Shown here: piece by piece, positions 34,950 through 47,649 of the stretch
How positions within the stretch are numbered: the first letter of the stretch is position 1
How the letters are laid out: each line of letters starts with the position of its first letter
Source: Tretioscincus oriximinensis
Lineage: Eukaryota > Chordata > Lepidosauria > Squamata > Gymnophthalmidae
Direction of reading: 5' to 3'
Length of the DNA stretch: 64,000 bases
Assembly (NCBI GenBank): GCA_022410635.1
Contig: JAJVDF010000193.1
Location: 744,646-808,645 of the forward strand
Position numbers and translations under genes: made by a program
The notes under the pieces: model-generated
What the model saw: the letters and a program-made list of their open reading frames with translations, nothing else
Told to the model about the DNA's origin: nothing
The model's database searches: none

Positions 34950-35172
34950 CCCCATGAGATTTCATACCACAATGGTACTTGCGTGATTAAGAATCCCCCC
35001 TACATGGAGACAGACTTTCAGTAATCCACTTGGAATAAAGCTCTGTTGCCCCAGAATTGCCCTGGAGCTTTTTTTCCCCTAATGGATTACTTGAAAGTCC
35101 ATCAATCGTGTGGAGTGGATTCTTAATCATGTAAGTACAAAAACCTCACGGTACAAAAACCTCATTGGGAAG
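34950..35172. repeat. Foldback element with a duplicated right-arm segment
   Basis: The left arm CCCCATGAGATTTCATACC, GGTACTTGCGTGATTAAGAATC and CTTTCAGTAATCCACTTGG is mirrored on the right by CTAATGGATTACTTGAAAGT, GGATTCTTAATCATGTAAGTAC and CCTCATTGGGAAG. On the right, GTACAAAAACCTCA occurs twice in tandem. Confidence 0.65.
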
Positions 35173-35621
35173 CTGCCAGCAGTCAGTACCATGAATGTAC
35201 AGCAACTAACTTTGATAACCTTCTGCATGAACAATGCCATATAAATGCAATATGTGACTCCCAAAAGCTACCAAGCTGTCTTCTTGAACTACTACATATG
35301 GTCTGCAGTGATATTAAACCATTAAGGTCTTATAGTCCCTTGGTACTGTGATGGGTAAACACTTGGAATCTTGGAAACGAAGCCTTGAGCTATGAAGTGC
35401 CACACAAAAACACATATTAACATTCTGGATCAATTACTTGTGCTTAGGCTTTAGAGATTTGTGATTTTTCTGCTTCCCAGATTGAGTACTACATATGAAA
35501 TATCTGCCAGCCAGAAAGCCAGAGTAGAAAAAGTTTGCCTTTCTTAAAAGTTGTTAATCATGGAGTCAAAATAGGAATGCAATGGCAGGTATCCATTTTA
35601 CAACTGTGTAAAGCTATAAAT

Positions 35622-35781
35622 CAGGAGTATCCAATTGGTAGATCTCCAGATGTTCATGAACTAAAAGTAATAGCATTCCTTCCACTCCTAGCACTGTCCC
35701 AATGCTATTGAAGCAAATGGAATATTGGGCGCTGTATGTAGTTTAGGAACATCTTGGATGGCTACCAGTTGTACACTCCTG
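35622..35781. mobile_element. Palindromic hAT MITE (CAGGRGTnTCCAAnTGGT family)
   Basis: The left end CAGGAGTATCCAATTGGTAG and the right end (inverted) CAGGAGTGTACAACTGGTAG bracket 160 bp. CTCCAGATGTTCATGAACTA on the left is mirrored by TAGTTTAGGAACATCTTGG on the right. The flanking 8-mers CTATAAAT (35614) and TTATAAAT (35782) differ at one base, consistent with an old hAT target duplication. This family is very common in reptile genomes. A partial relative lies at about 24950-24990. Confidence 0.7.
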
Positions 35782-36489
35782 TTATAAATTAACAGACTGG
35801 AGCTTTCCATTGAATAAACATGTCATTTATTAGTTCCAGTATTAAAAACTTTTTAAGTGTCTGCCAGGGCTACTGTCAATACTGTTCATAAATAGAAATG
35901 ATGAACAGCACAGCTGTGTTTATACGCAAGAGTGCTTATCCTTCAGCAGATGGCTTCTATACATTTTTAGCTTATTCTCAATAATCACTCAGTTTTGAAT
36001 CTTCAGCATTTGAAAAGCAGCCCTGATAATGCAAACACAATTTATCTGCCTATGTATAATAATTTTTTGGTTCAGAAAAAAATGCATGGATCATAAAATT
36101 TCACTGAATTTGCAGAACAATTCTCCAATCAGATTCGAGGCATTTTTTAATCCACAACCTACTTACACAGATTCAATAAAATATTCAAATTATAAACAGA
36201 AGCCTCCTTAGAGTGACTGGGTACTGATAAGTATAGTTTTTGAATGTAGAAAAGACTATGTGGATTAATTCACATGAAATATGATCTAGGTTAGCGACAA
36301 CAAATATCCCTCTCTTTGCTTACATATTTATGATCTAAGCGGTAACTAATATTGGCCAACCATAACTTTCTAAAAATTTCCCCCCAAAACTGGTTTCTAT
36401 AGGATACCTTTACTTGCATCCTGCAAAATAAAAATAAAAATGTTCTGTTGAAATCAGACAACCATTATAATGGCATGAATAGAGTTTAA

Positions 36490-37090
36490 GATTAGGACCT
36501 GGAACCAAGTCCAAATCTCACCAGGAAATGATCCGTTCATGACAACAGGCTTACCACCAGCCCTCCTATCAATGGGTTGTCACCAGTTCGCTCCATAGAA
36601 AAAATGAGACCAAGATTATGACCTGCTCTGTATGTTGGGCCAGTAACATGTTGAAATAGCCCCATGGTTGTTATGGAGGCCATGAAGGACTGAGCTGGAC
36701 TGGTGAAGCTAGTCTCTGCATGAAGGTTGAATTCCCCCAACACCACAGTGTTAGGGGTCTCCAACGTTACAACTGAGACAACTTCAGCCAACTCAGATAT
36801 GGATATTGCTGGGCTGCTTGGTGACCGGTACACGAGCAACATTCCTATTTTATCTCTTGCCCAACAGCAGAAACAGCCCTTCAAATCCAAGTACGTGTCT
36901 TAGAGGTTTTGAGGCTAAGAGCAAATGTTCTTAGGAACGTCAGTGCTTGCCCCTGGATTTTGCATGAGCTTTTAAGACTGTGGCATAGTTTGGCCTGACA
37001 GTATTCCACACCACACCTTTCTGAAGTTGGAATCCTCAGAAAGCTGTGGTCTATTCCAGACTAACTGATTATTATGCCAGGCTTTTCATA
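36490..37090 (-). mobile_element. L2/CR1-type LINE fragment with endonuclease domain
   Basis: Minus-strand frame 36890-36537 reads GMLLVYRSPSSPAISISELA, then VVLGEFNLHAET, then FQHVTGPTYRAGHNLGLIFS. These match the LINE apurinic endonuclease core (GDFN-type metal/catalytic motif, then THraGHtLDLvF), with the D of GDFN changed to E and the D before L changed to G. In L2/CR1 elements this domain nicks the insertion target. The copy is a 5' portion with no adjacent reverse transcriptase. Confidence 0.7.
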
Positions 37091-38069
37091 GCCCCAGAAA
37101 GGTTATTCCTTAGATAGATAAAAAGGTTTTCCATTCACAAGCCACTACAGTTTATTTTCATGAATAATTTCGCATGCTCTTGAAAATTATACCTTGATTT
37201 CATGAAAACATGAATTTCACATGTTATAAAAACTCATGGGTGTAGTTTCCGTCAAAGGAAGAACTCAGATTTGTTACACAAATAATTAGCTCATTCACTT
37301 GAGGAATATTTCCACATGAGTGTTCAGACAGAATCTGTTGGAGAATGAGGCATGTAAAAATAAACTGCTGTGTAAACCAGTCTCTTCAAATGGCATAAGG
37401 CAACATTTGAAAAGTTATTTTTATTACAGTATATTACTAGCACAACTTTTTTCCTTTTTAAAGGACACATAAACATACTCTTTTGAGCATAGAAACCACA
37501 GAAAACCAAACCTAGCCAGTGTAGATTGTGAAACCTTCTGATTAAAAAAAAGAAATAAATTCAAATTTGATGTTAATTTTATTTCATTCAGAAGTCCTCA
37601 ACTGACCTGCAATTTTTTGCACCTTTTTCACCTTACAAAAGGAGAAGGGAAAGGAAGGAAGGGAAAGGTTGAAGAATAAAGGAGAAGCAGGGAGAGAAAT
37701 TACCAAGAATTCATCAGACTTTTCTGATATCCCTGCAATTTTGATTTTCTACAGGTTTTTCAAGACGTACTGTATATCATGCATGAGCACATGCACATCA
37801 GATATACTGAAATGTAAACATTGCTAGATGCTACAACAAGCAGAAATTTTCTAACAGTAATTAGTAACTTGAGACAAACATCAACACACCAGGTACATCA
37901 GTTTCCTCCTGGGAAACATCTCATCTGTATTGCAGACTAGTCTATTGTGAGCCATATCTCCAATGGAATTCCACATTTGCATGAAACGTAGTGCTGAAAT
38001 GGTCTCCAAACTGAAAATGTTGCTGGAATCCACTCCAGCAAAATTTCCTTTTGAAGCAAACTTCCACAT

Positions 38070-38575
38070 GTTCTCTGGTAGAGGACCAACCCAACTGGCC
38101 GGATACACATCATGCCAGTCTTGAAAGAGCTGCACTGGCTGCCAATTTGCTCCTGAGCCCAATTCAAGGTATTAACTTTAACCTATAAAGTCTTAAATGA
38201 TTTGGGTCTCAAATATCTAAAACGTACCAACCTGCTGATGCCTTAAGATCTGCAGAAGAGGCTCTCTTGACTGTGCCACCACTCTCACAGTAGCAAAGAA
38301 AGTGGGAACACTGGACAGAGTCTTCTCACAGGCAGCCCCTAGACTATGGAACAGTCTATCCCTAGCGGTGTGTCATTCTCCATCACTGTGTTCATTCAGG
38401 GAATCACTAAAGATGCACTTCTTTATTTTGGCCTTTAGCTGTAAAATAATCAGCACTCTCTGCCTTACTGCATGGTACCCTAGTTTTTTAACATTTTAAT
38501 TCTGTTTTTGCTATTAATCACCCTGAGACCTTTGTGTACAGAGATGCAAATAAAATAAATAAATAAATAAAATAG
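38070..38575 (+). mobile_element. L2-type LINE 3' end
   Basis: It contains CTTGAAAGAGCTGCACTGGC, the usual L2-like stretch upstream of the C-terminus. Frame 38302-38499 then reads VFSQAAPRLWNSLSLAV and SLCSFRESLKMHFF, the APRLWN-SLP...F(K/R)..LKTHLF signature of the L2 ORF2 C-terminus. The 3' end is followed by an (AAATA)n tail at ~38545-38575. Stops lie upstream. Confidence 0.75.
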
Positions 38576-41049
38576 TTCTAGGAAATGGCTCAGGAAGCAG
38601 GCTGCTTCTGGACATCCAGCTAAAACAGCCCTGTCTAGCAACTTCAGAGGCTGAAACTTTAATTCTCAAACTCCAAAGTTGAGCTAAGCATTGTGAACAG
38701 TCTTTGGCCCATGGCTGCCTGCAAATTTATATAATTCTATTAGGGAATTAAGAAGAATACTAGGGAAGAAGGTTACAATAAGTTTAGAACAACGAAAGTA
38801 GAGGAATTATCTCTTTCACTGTAATTTACAGTAATAAAGCTGGATGCTGAGAAAAGCGAAAGAATACAAAGGTTTTCAAAGTACATTGCCCTGAGGTGAT
38901 AAAGCTCACAAATTTGGGGGGCTGTGGTGTGAGCAGATGAAGGGCTAGAAGAAGGGTAAACATGCTTACCCTGGCAGATTTCACAAAAGCAGATGAAAGG
39001 GAAGACAAGAAAAAAGATGAATGTATGAGATCAGTGAGATCACTAGAATGTCCTTGGAACATTTAAGACAGAAAACATCTATTTGTACAGTAACCAGAAA
39101 CTGACTGCAAATCAGAGACACCAAACAACATAAATCTTAAATCCTAGTTCTTAGGCACAATAGAATTTAACTATGTTCTTACACAGCAAACAAAAGACTG
39201 TTCAGAGGCATTTTAAGATGAGTTTGTTCACACACCTCATGTATTAGAGAAGGGCTGAGCTGCCCCTTTTGTGATGTGTGAATACAGTATCTGCTTATAA
39301 GAGTTGTGTTAACAGAATGTGGTACCAATCCTACACACAGTTAAATGGAGTTCTCAATTGAGCACATATCTATAGAATAGAGCTAACAGTGGTTATTTTA
39401 AACTTAGAAGGAAAATTACATATTAACTATGTCGTCATGCTTCATATCGGACAATGTTCAGATATATATACCTTGCAAGAAAAGAGTCTTATTTGTGCTT
39501 GTGTTGTAGCAAAGATGTTTTCTTTCGTGCCAGTAATCAGCAAAAACATATTTTTGCCCACATAAGAACCTTGGCAGCTATAGCTATGGAGCAGATGCAT
39601 GTGATAAAACTGCTGGTTGGTACAGCACATAAATTATCCTGTCACACAGAAATTCTTCAGACCGAAACTAAGCTCATAAGGGAAATGCTAAAGATATATG
39701 ATCTTGCTATACTCTGTACCAATGTGGTAGCCAGTTCCTCCAAATGGCCTGATTTAGGACTTGTAAACCCATTTTTCTTTTATAAAAGCTGATGCATAGA
39801 GGTGCTTAGCAATATTACAAAGGCTAGTTTTACTGATACATACTAAATCCTGATCCCTTGGCACAGAGAAGAATACAGGAACAAATTCAAAAGTAAAAAT
39901 AAACACAAACTAGAAAAGAACCAGAACTCAAAAACCTTAACAAGTGCTTCATCACAAAGCATCCTGGTATAATAAGGCATTGGAGAAGATTAGGTACACA
40001 AAGGTTGCAGTAGCATGCGCCAACCATGGACTTCCTGAAAGCTGTCTGCACAGTATTATGCTGGAATATTGGATCAGGAGCCCACTTGCCGACAGTACAT
40101 AGTATACCTTGTCCAAAGCCACTACATCTGGACTGGCACCAAATTAACACTTCTAAATGTTTGATCGAGTCAGATTGCCTGGAATGGCAAAGGACAGACC
40201 ATAGGTCTTTTGCATACAGGGATCATGTTTTCAGCAATCGTCTTCTTAGTAAACAGTCAAGGTTGAATTCCTTCACTATGGATAGATTTGATTTTCTTGG
40301 ACTCCAAGGAAGTCCAAAGGACTCTCAGAAGTTATCTCCAGCATCACAATCCAAAAGCACTGATAATTTAGTGTTCAGAATTCTGAACATTATTAAATTC
40401 TGAAATAATTTGCCGTATGATTTAGATTGCCATCATGCAACGGAATTGTGAATAGTGCAACCAGAGGCCCAAGAAAGTGTGCTGCTCCCACACAAACACC
40501 TACTAGCTAAACATATTTCACAATAATTGTTTTCACTGTCAGTATTCAAGGCATTCATTTATTGGTTTTCTATCATATGAAAAATATTGAAAAACTATAA
40601 ACTTGTATACCAAATATAGTTATAAGAATATTATTCCAAAAAATCAATAGTTAAATTTATCACAATGACATATTAGATAAAGTCATTTTATATGGAAGAG
40701 AGGAAGGAAAGGAGAGAACACAAGATATTATTCATTTAACATAAATATTGTATTATTAATAAAACTTCTATGTACCCTTCTACACTATCCAAAACCAGAA
40801 AGACTTATATTTGCTTAAAGAATTAGAATACCCTATATCAATATTCTTTTTTTTCATTATGACAGAACTTAAAAGTTTGTACATACGATCAATATTAAAA
40901 ACACATTTCTTAGGAACAGAAGTAGTTAATTGCAACGCTGGACAAATTTTGAAAGGTTCTTATATTGGAAAGTTCATAAAATGTCATAGAAAAGCTTTAC
41001 TGATTAAGCTTTTCAAAATTATATCATATTTGTACTAAAAGAGTATGCA
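38576..41049. other. No recognisable feature
   Basis: Two ORFs above 110 codons (39454-39792 and 40026-40403) lack family motifs, biased codon use or splice context, and are treated as chance. 37091-38069 is also unassigned. Confidence 0.5.
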
Positions 41050-41640
41050 AGGTTTTTTTTAGGTCTGAAATACATAAGAGGCTATGAAATACAAATGGTC
41101 ATCATTTGCCTCCATTGTCCTCTCCCTCATGTTCAAAAAGTCCATTAATATTTCCCAATTTTCCTGCCAATCAGTCCCCACAATTCCCAAGTACCCAAGT
41201 CTCTGCCTTCTCACTAAACCTTTCAGCCATTCAATATGGTCCTGCCTACCTAATGTTTGTATTAATGTGTGTAAATAAAGTGTCTGTAATCCATTTATTT
41301 TCAAATGAACAAAAATAACATTCATCATTTGTAGACATCTCCTATTGACCAAACCAGCTATTGCCTTACCCATAGTGCACTCCTTACTATAAAAATATGG
41401 GGAGAGCTCCAATGGAACGCTGTTTTAAAACGGTCTCAGCTGGGGGTCACTCCAGCTGGACAAAGCCAAGAATATGCAGAGTTCTGTTCCGTTTTATCGT
41501 GCTCCAGAAACAGGCAATTTGTGGTGCATCACAATAATATAGTGAGGCTGGAACAACAGCCATCATCCATACAGTTGATGATGCAGCCCTGACCATTCTG
41601 GCTCAAATCTCTTGATTAAGGCCAGACACAAACTCTTAGT
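41050..41640 (-). mobile_element. Probable LINE ORF2 tail (L1-like?), decayed
   Basis: Minus frame 41412-41059 is open for 117 codons (KECTMGKAIAGLVNRR, HIEWLKGLVRRQRLGY, WQENWEILMDFLNM). Upstream, in broken frames, CAPQIACFWSTIKRN can be read. The WQENWEILMDFL ending and the C...FW pair resemble the C-terminus of L1-type ORF2 proteins, but I cannot confirm the family. No splice sites or host-gene motif were seen. Confidence 0.4.
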
Positions 41641-44624
41641 TCTGTTACAACATGCAGAATTCTTCATCTAAGGTCCAGAAATTCTGAGAAACAACTTTAG
41701 AAGAGAATCATACTCAAAAGTTATTTTTAAATTCTCATATTTGTCTACCGAAGATTCTTTACTTAAGATACTAGTTTCACAATTCAGTTAGGATTAATAA
41801 ATATCCTTAGTGCCAGATGATATTACAATTCTAAGCATATGAATGCTTTACTATGTTCAAAGTATTTACACTGCAAACAAGTTAGATTGGCTACAGTTAA
41901 GCTAAGTCAAAATATTTGTTGCTGAATGCATGTTCACTGTACAGAGCCTATATATATATATATAATCATAATAAAATAGGCTAAAAATTAGTCTAAATAC
42001 CATTTCAGATAATACGGATTCTCATAAAGAAAACAAAAATGATTTGTACACAATCCCCACTGCTTTTAGCAGAGTCAAAATACATCGCCCTTGAAGAGAA
42101 AAAAGAAAAAACATTTCATAGAGCTTCAGACATCTTTGGTGGAAAGCATTTTTCCAAGTTACTTTAGAATAGAGAAAGACAAGCCAATTACCATTTTTTC
42201 CATAATAGACTTCTTCCTTCTTACACATATTTCTGCTTTCTGGATTCAAGCAATTTAGGACGTCAAGTTCTGAAGGAACCGTTTGCACAAGGAGCTTATG
42301 TCCACAAATGTCTGTTTAACTATGGTTTAAATATAAAACTAATGAGTGGCACAGGTTTAACCAATCTGGGTAAAGCTCATAATGGAGGCAGGACTAAAAC
42401 TTGATATCATCCAATGCTAATATATGGCTGATCCTATAAATGTCAGAGAGTACGAATGTTACTGTTTTAAGGATCTATATTGCCTCTAATATATCAAACA
42501 CAAAAAACACAGCATAGAATTCCTTCTCTAGTCACACTACAATACAGCAACTTTAGTTTATATGTAAAGTTATAAACTGTTTTTACTCCATTTTTAATGT
42601 TTTTTTCAGCTATTTTAAACTTCTGTATCCTTTATAGACACATAAACAACATAGCATCCACTGTATCCATGTCTAAAATTTCAACACACTGCTGTACATT
42701 CTGTAATTTATTTATTTTAATGTAACAGCTGCAAACTCGTCTTGCATTTTTAGATTTGTTTTTTTTNAAAAAAAAAGAAAGGCTTTCTACCAAAACAGAG
42801 GCAGGCAATGGTCTTTAACCAAGAAGACAGATGGAAGAAGAATCTACCATATACCACACTACTCAGGAGCTTTCCAAGCTAAGATATCAAGGATGTCATC
42901 ATATGTGGTGTTGGAGAATTTTAAGAATGAGGTCTGGAGGAACTTAAGCATCAAGAAAGGGAACTGGTAGGCTGAGCATAAGCAACACTAAATGGACAGG
43001 ATTTGGGCAGGGAAAATGATAACATGACCATAAAGAATATCCTGTATTGCTGTGACAGACTGTATTCCTCCTGCAGAAAGGGAAGGACACAGCAGACAAA
43101 TGAGTGAAAGTTAGTAGAATTCATCAATATGTTTAAAAGAAAAAACCATCTTGCAAAAACAATGAAATCAGGGAGGCATTCAGAACAAAGACCTGCCTAA
43201 ACCCCGTTTCAGACAGAACTTCCTGATAATCTCATGGTGGGAGATTATCCCACCATGTGAGAGGGCCTCCTTCTGATACCCCAAATTCCAGAATGGAATC
43301 CCCTATAAATTGTGTCAAATGCCTGGTGAAGACACCCTGGCTGTGTGTCTGCATCTATATGAAATTATTGAGGTGGCAGTGGATACTAGACAACTGAGTT
43401 CAGCACCCATAACCTGATACTGAGTAAAATATATTAAGGGCTAGTAGAATTCAGACCTAGTAACAGATTTCTATAGACCTGCCATCTGCATGCAGATTAC
43501 AGCATACCCCGCACAGTGCCCATTTTAGTCCTGAATTTTTTCAGGAAAAAGCTTCGATGGACAATAAAACCCCACCTCCAAATCTTGGATGTTTTCAAAA
43601 GGAAACATTGTCCTTTTAAAATCACTCACCCAGTAAATAGGGGAACTATAGCCCGTGATAGGAGGAATACAGATCAACCAATCACAAGATTGAATTTACA
43701 TTAGGGCTCTTGAGCAGCCCACCCATAAAAATGTAAGTAATTTATAGTGCTTTATATAGACACAGCACTACAAAAAGCAGCCATGTGGATGCACCCAAAC
43801 CTAGTAAAAAAATGATGTGTATTCTGCACAACTGGGAAAAAAGAGAAATAAAATTCAAACTGACGATAGCATAAGAAATGAAATGGAACCCATTAAAAAA
43901 TGCCAGAATAGCTATCATCATCAATTCCTTATGAATTGTTTATGAAATCTCTAGGGATATATGCCTGACTACACTCAGCGTACGAGTGTGTGTTGGAATC
44001 AGAATGCAAGAATAACAGTTTTTCAGTCTGAGTCAGCAAACAATTATTCTCTTATTAAAATAGAAAAGTTTCCAAAAGATTATTTTTACCATGTAACTAA
44101 TTTAAAACACTACGTTGCTGAAAATGTTTAAACAAAAAACATCTTCCAGTTGTCAACCACAGGATACATGTGACTTTATTTCAAACTAACTTTAAAGTCA
44201 GGGTTCTGTATGTCAAATTACTTTGATAAATGCAGACATTGGCTGCCTCCACACATGCAGCTATGTCGTGCAATCAGGGTATAGTGGGCTATACCCAATC
44301 GCCCCTCCACATGCATTTTCCTTTGTTGTTGGGTGGTGCTGTTGGACAGGTCCACAGGAGGACTTCAGCATCACCATAGCAATAGCTGAGCTGCTGCCCT
44401 TGCACTCACGTGGTGGCAACCACCACACTCGCTGTTGCCTGACTGACTGCTGGTCCCCTGCTCTTGTAGGACTTCATGCCCCTTCTCAACGTGGCTGAGG
44501 AAGTCCTCAAAATCCGTACTCTGCACACAGCAATGGTGGAATCCACAACCGAGTTTGACTTACTAACCTACAAGAAAACCTGGACCTTCACAGCATTACA
44601 CCACAATCAGCACTGGCAAGGCAT
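41641..44624. other. No recognisable gene
   Basis: AT-rich, with a short (TA)n near 41950 and a nested local palindrome around 43222-43256 (GATAATCTC...GAGATTATC with GGTGGGA...TCCCACC). The more GC-rich block 44235-44620 holds ORFs that match nothing I know. Confidence 0.5.
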
Positions 44625-45595
44625 GGGAAAATTGAATTGTTTCAATAAGTCAATTGAAACAGTGAAACTACTATATTGCAGATTCATTACACAGAGTGAT
44701 CTATTTAAGCATTTATTTATTTTAATATTGATGAATATGGTTTATACAAGAGAACAAAATCGCAAAATTCAGTATCTCAGAATATTCAAATATCATGAGA
44801 AGTTCAATGTTGTAGACTCATGGTGTCACACATTGGGTCCAATGGTGATGGGGCGGGTTATAAATCATTTTAAATAAATAATCAGATAATCAACATAAAA
44901 CACCTGCAAAGGTTTCCTAAACCTTTAAATGGTCTCACAGTTGGTTCAGTAGGCAAGGTTGCCGATTGTTGAGATGACAATCAATGAGACTCTTCACAAG
45001 GACGTTAAGCCACAAAATATCACTGCTAAGGAAGCTGGCTGTTCACAGAGTGTTGTATCCAAACATATGAATGATAAAACTGAGTGGAAGCAAAAAGTGT
45101 GGCAGAAAAAGATGCACAGGCAACACACAGCTTTGAAGTGACTGTCAAGAAAAGGCATTCCGGAATTGTGGGGAAATTCACAAGGATTAGGCTGTGACTG
45201 GAGTTACTGGAGCCACCACACAAATAGATATGCAGGACCTGGGCATTCCTTGGATCAAGCTACTCCTGACACAAAGGCAATACCAGAAATGTTTTACTGA
45301 GCTAAGGAGAAAAAGGGCGTTGCTCAGAGATCCAAAATCCTGTTTTCGGATGAAAGCAAATTTTGCATTTCATTTGGAAATCAAGGTCCCAGAGTTAAGA
45401 GGAAGAGTGGAGAGGCACATATTCCATGTTGCTTGAAGTCCGTGGTCAGTGATGGTTTGTTGTGCCATGTCATTAGCTGGTGATGGTCTAATTTTCAGAG
45501 ATACTGACCTTTGGGTTTTGATTATCTGAAAGTGATAATAGCTAACATTAAAGAAATAAACACTTGAAATAGATCAATCAGTGTGTAATGAATCT
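44625..45595 (+). mobile_element. Tc1/mariner transposon with internal deletion
   Basis: The left non-coding part (ATTCATTACACAGAGTGATC, CAAAATTCAGTATCTCAGAA) is repeated in inverted form at the right end (GAGATACTGACCTTTGGGTTTT to CAGTGTGTAATGAATC). These are subterminal inverted repeats about 150 bp long. Between them is the first half of a transposase reading left to right. The coding sequence jumps at ~45490 straight into the right terminal repeat, so the C-terminal half is deleted. The outermost ends are eroded. Confidence 0.75.
44959..45483 (+). pseudogene. Tc1-type transposase N-terminal pseudogene
   Basis: The first segment reads NETLHKDVKPQNITAKEAGC then SQSVVSKHMNDK, an N-terminal helix-turn-helix of the Tc1 type, and meets a stop at 45139. 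After frameshifts the continuation includes LFSDESKFCISFGNQGPRV, whose D (45349-45351) is the first catalytic acid. The second Asp and the Glu of the DDE triad are missing through the deletion. The original start codon is not recognisable. Confidence 0.75.
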
Positions 45596-47649
45596 TTTTC
45601 TATCTTATCCTAAGGGTAGGATTTTTTCCAGATAAATGGAATAAACATTGTACAGATACATTTGTAGTTATAACTAAAATTTACATTTTTAAAAATAACT
45701 AACATTTGAAAAAGCTTTCTCCAGACCACAAAATATAAAAGACAATCTCCGCAGGAGATCGTGGCTCCCCTCATACTTTATACATATCTTTAAAATGGGG
45801 ACAATGCTATGGCAAAAGCAAACGGAGATTGGCCAACCAGACACTACGAATACATCCCTTCTCTGCTATTAAGATGCTGATTAGCTGAAGGACATCAATG
45901 ACCACTGATTGCTGAGAAGCGTATCTGCCTCACCTATTAGCATATCCCATTAAGAAAGAATGATTAGGCTGAGAATTAGGTGACTCTCCAATGTCCTATA
46001 TGTGACATGTCAAATAAATTATTCTGGATGAACATGCCATTTTGGGTGCCTGGAGTCATCTTCCTGTAAAAAAGGATTTTACAGCAATTGCTAGTTCTAT
46101 AATAATTTGCTTTGGGTGTCTCAGGTCTCAGCCTTTGCCCTATAGAAGACGTATGGTAGTTTAAAGAATTTGGAACTTGGAATTTTGTGCAAGCAGGGAG
46201 TGGGGAATCTTACAGTGTGACAGTTTCTCTGCTTCTTACAGAACAATATTCCCTATAAATCTATGCTATACCTTTGTTTTATATGCTATGTCCTTTGTAA
46301 TAAACCTAAAAAAAAATAAACCTAAAAAACAGAATGGGAGTTTACAACTTTATTGGGTGTGAAAAAATAATTTTCTCTCCAGGTGCTTCAGGCATTAAAA
46401 GCTGCAACTGGTGGAATTTTTTCTCTTCCATATCCATTAAAGCTACAAAACTGTATCCTAGTTTTTATAAGGGAACCCTAGGTCATGTGATATATTTTTC
46501 ATAGTTATGGTACTGTAACAGAGAAGAGCACATAGGTAAAATCTTGCCGTGGAAACTATTGCACTCCTCTAGGAGGGAGATGTAATGTGCAGGCAAATGT
46601 TCCTGTGTATATCTGAAGAAATGTGACATAATAAAATCAGTCATAATGCATCCATAAGGACAGATTTTATACAGAGACAGATAATATGACAGTGCATGAG
46701 ATACACTGCAGATTCTTAAAATACATTATTGAGCCTTATGCACCCCACATTGGTAGTGTTAGCGTAAGTTACACATTACATAATTTTAATGCATGTATTT
46801 TAGCTTGCATCTAAATCCTTCTTGTGCTATGTCTTGTTCTGGAACGTACTTTGTGTACTAGTACAGACCAAACCAAACTCCTATTCTGGGGTATATCCCA
46901 GAATAAGGTTCTGTATGAAAAGTGCCTTAGAAATATAATTTGAATCATTGTTATATGGTGCGCTGACTTGACCCTTCTTTTCTCCTTGGTGAGATGTCAA
47001 GAAAAATATAAACAAAACATACAACAAAAAAGTATCATAATATCATCAGCATAGATGGCCACAGATTAGCTATTTGTTCTCTTGATGGAAGAATTTGCTG
47101 ATCAATCACTGCTCAGTTTTTTGGGTTTTCTTTTTAAGGAAGTGGATAAAGTATGAGAAGCATGCAGTTCATTTAACTTCTCTCTTGTGAACTGCAAATG
47201 TAATCATTCTGGAAAATTAAACATGAGTGACTAGAATTACTAAGTAATAAGATACAAATGATCATTATGATCTTTCTACATCAGAAATTCATACATCAGT
47301 TATGTTTTGTCATTTCCAAAAACTAAATTTGTACTAAAATCCACGCCAGAACAGTACAATTCTATTGCTTTGGATTATGGCCATCTGTTACATAATAAAG
47401 TGCAAATGGGAAGGACAATATCATAAGCCAGTTCCCTAATATGCTTTGTCTACTATCCTAGTCCAAAACTGTTCACATGAGGTCCCTATTCTGGATCATT
47501 TATAGATCCGTTTGGAAAGCTATGTGACCACCTCAACCCATCTTGTTCTGATCCAGCCTTGGAATTTTTTCAACAAGGAAACCCCTGAAGCCCCATCCTC
47601 AAAGAGTTATACCATTACAGTCCAAGACAACTTATACATCCATATTGCA
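45596..47649. other. Mostly featureless
   Basis: Contains only the dispersed repeat at 46380-46490 and a foldback-family fragment near 46895-46935 (TATCCCAGAATAAGG). 48207-49219 shows nothing. Confidence 0.5.
46380..46490 (+). repeat. Dispersed repeat sharing TTCCATATCCATTAAAGC (copy B)
   Basis: This copy matches 9770-9850 over about 60 bp with a few differences (TTCCATATCCATTAAAGCTA then AAACTGTATCCTAGTTTTTA). It is not assigned to a known class. Confidence 0.5.

Noticed and set aside
38967..39062. Minus-strand exon candidate with a CAGG|GTAAGC donor
   Set aside because: The reading (SSLSSAFVKSARV) does not match the SLC44 N-terminus and the phase cannot be tested; a lone donor-like site is expected by chance.
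40026..40403. 125-codon ORF
   Set aside because: No motif, no flanking splice sites of note, typical base composition of the intron.
44223..44877. Two overlapping ORFs of 91 and 133 codons
   Set aside because: The second runs into the non-coding end of a Tc1 element; the first matches nothing and spans a possible MITE fragment.
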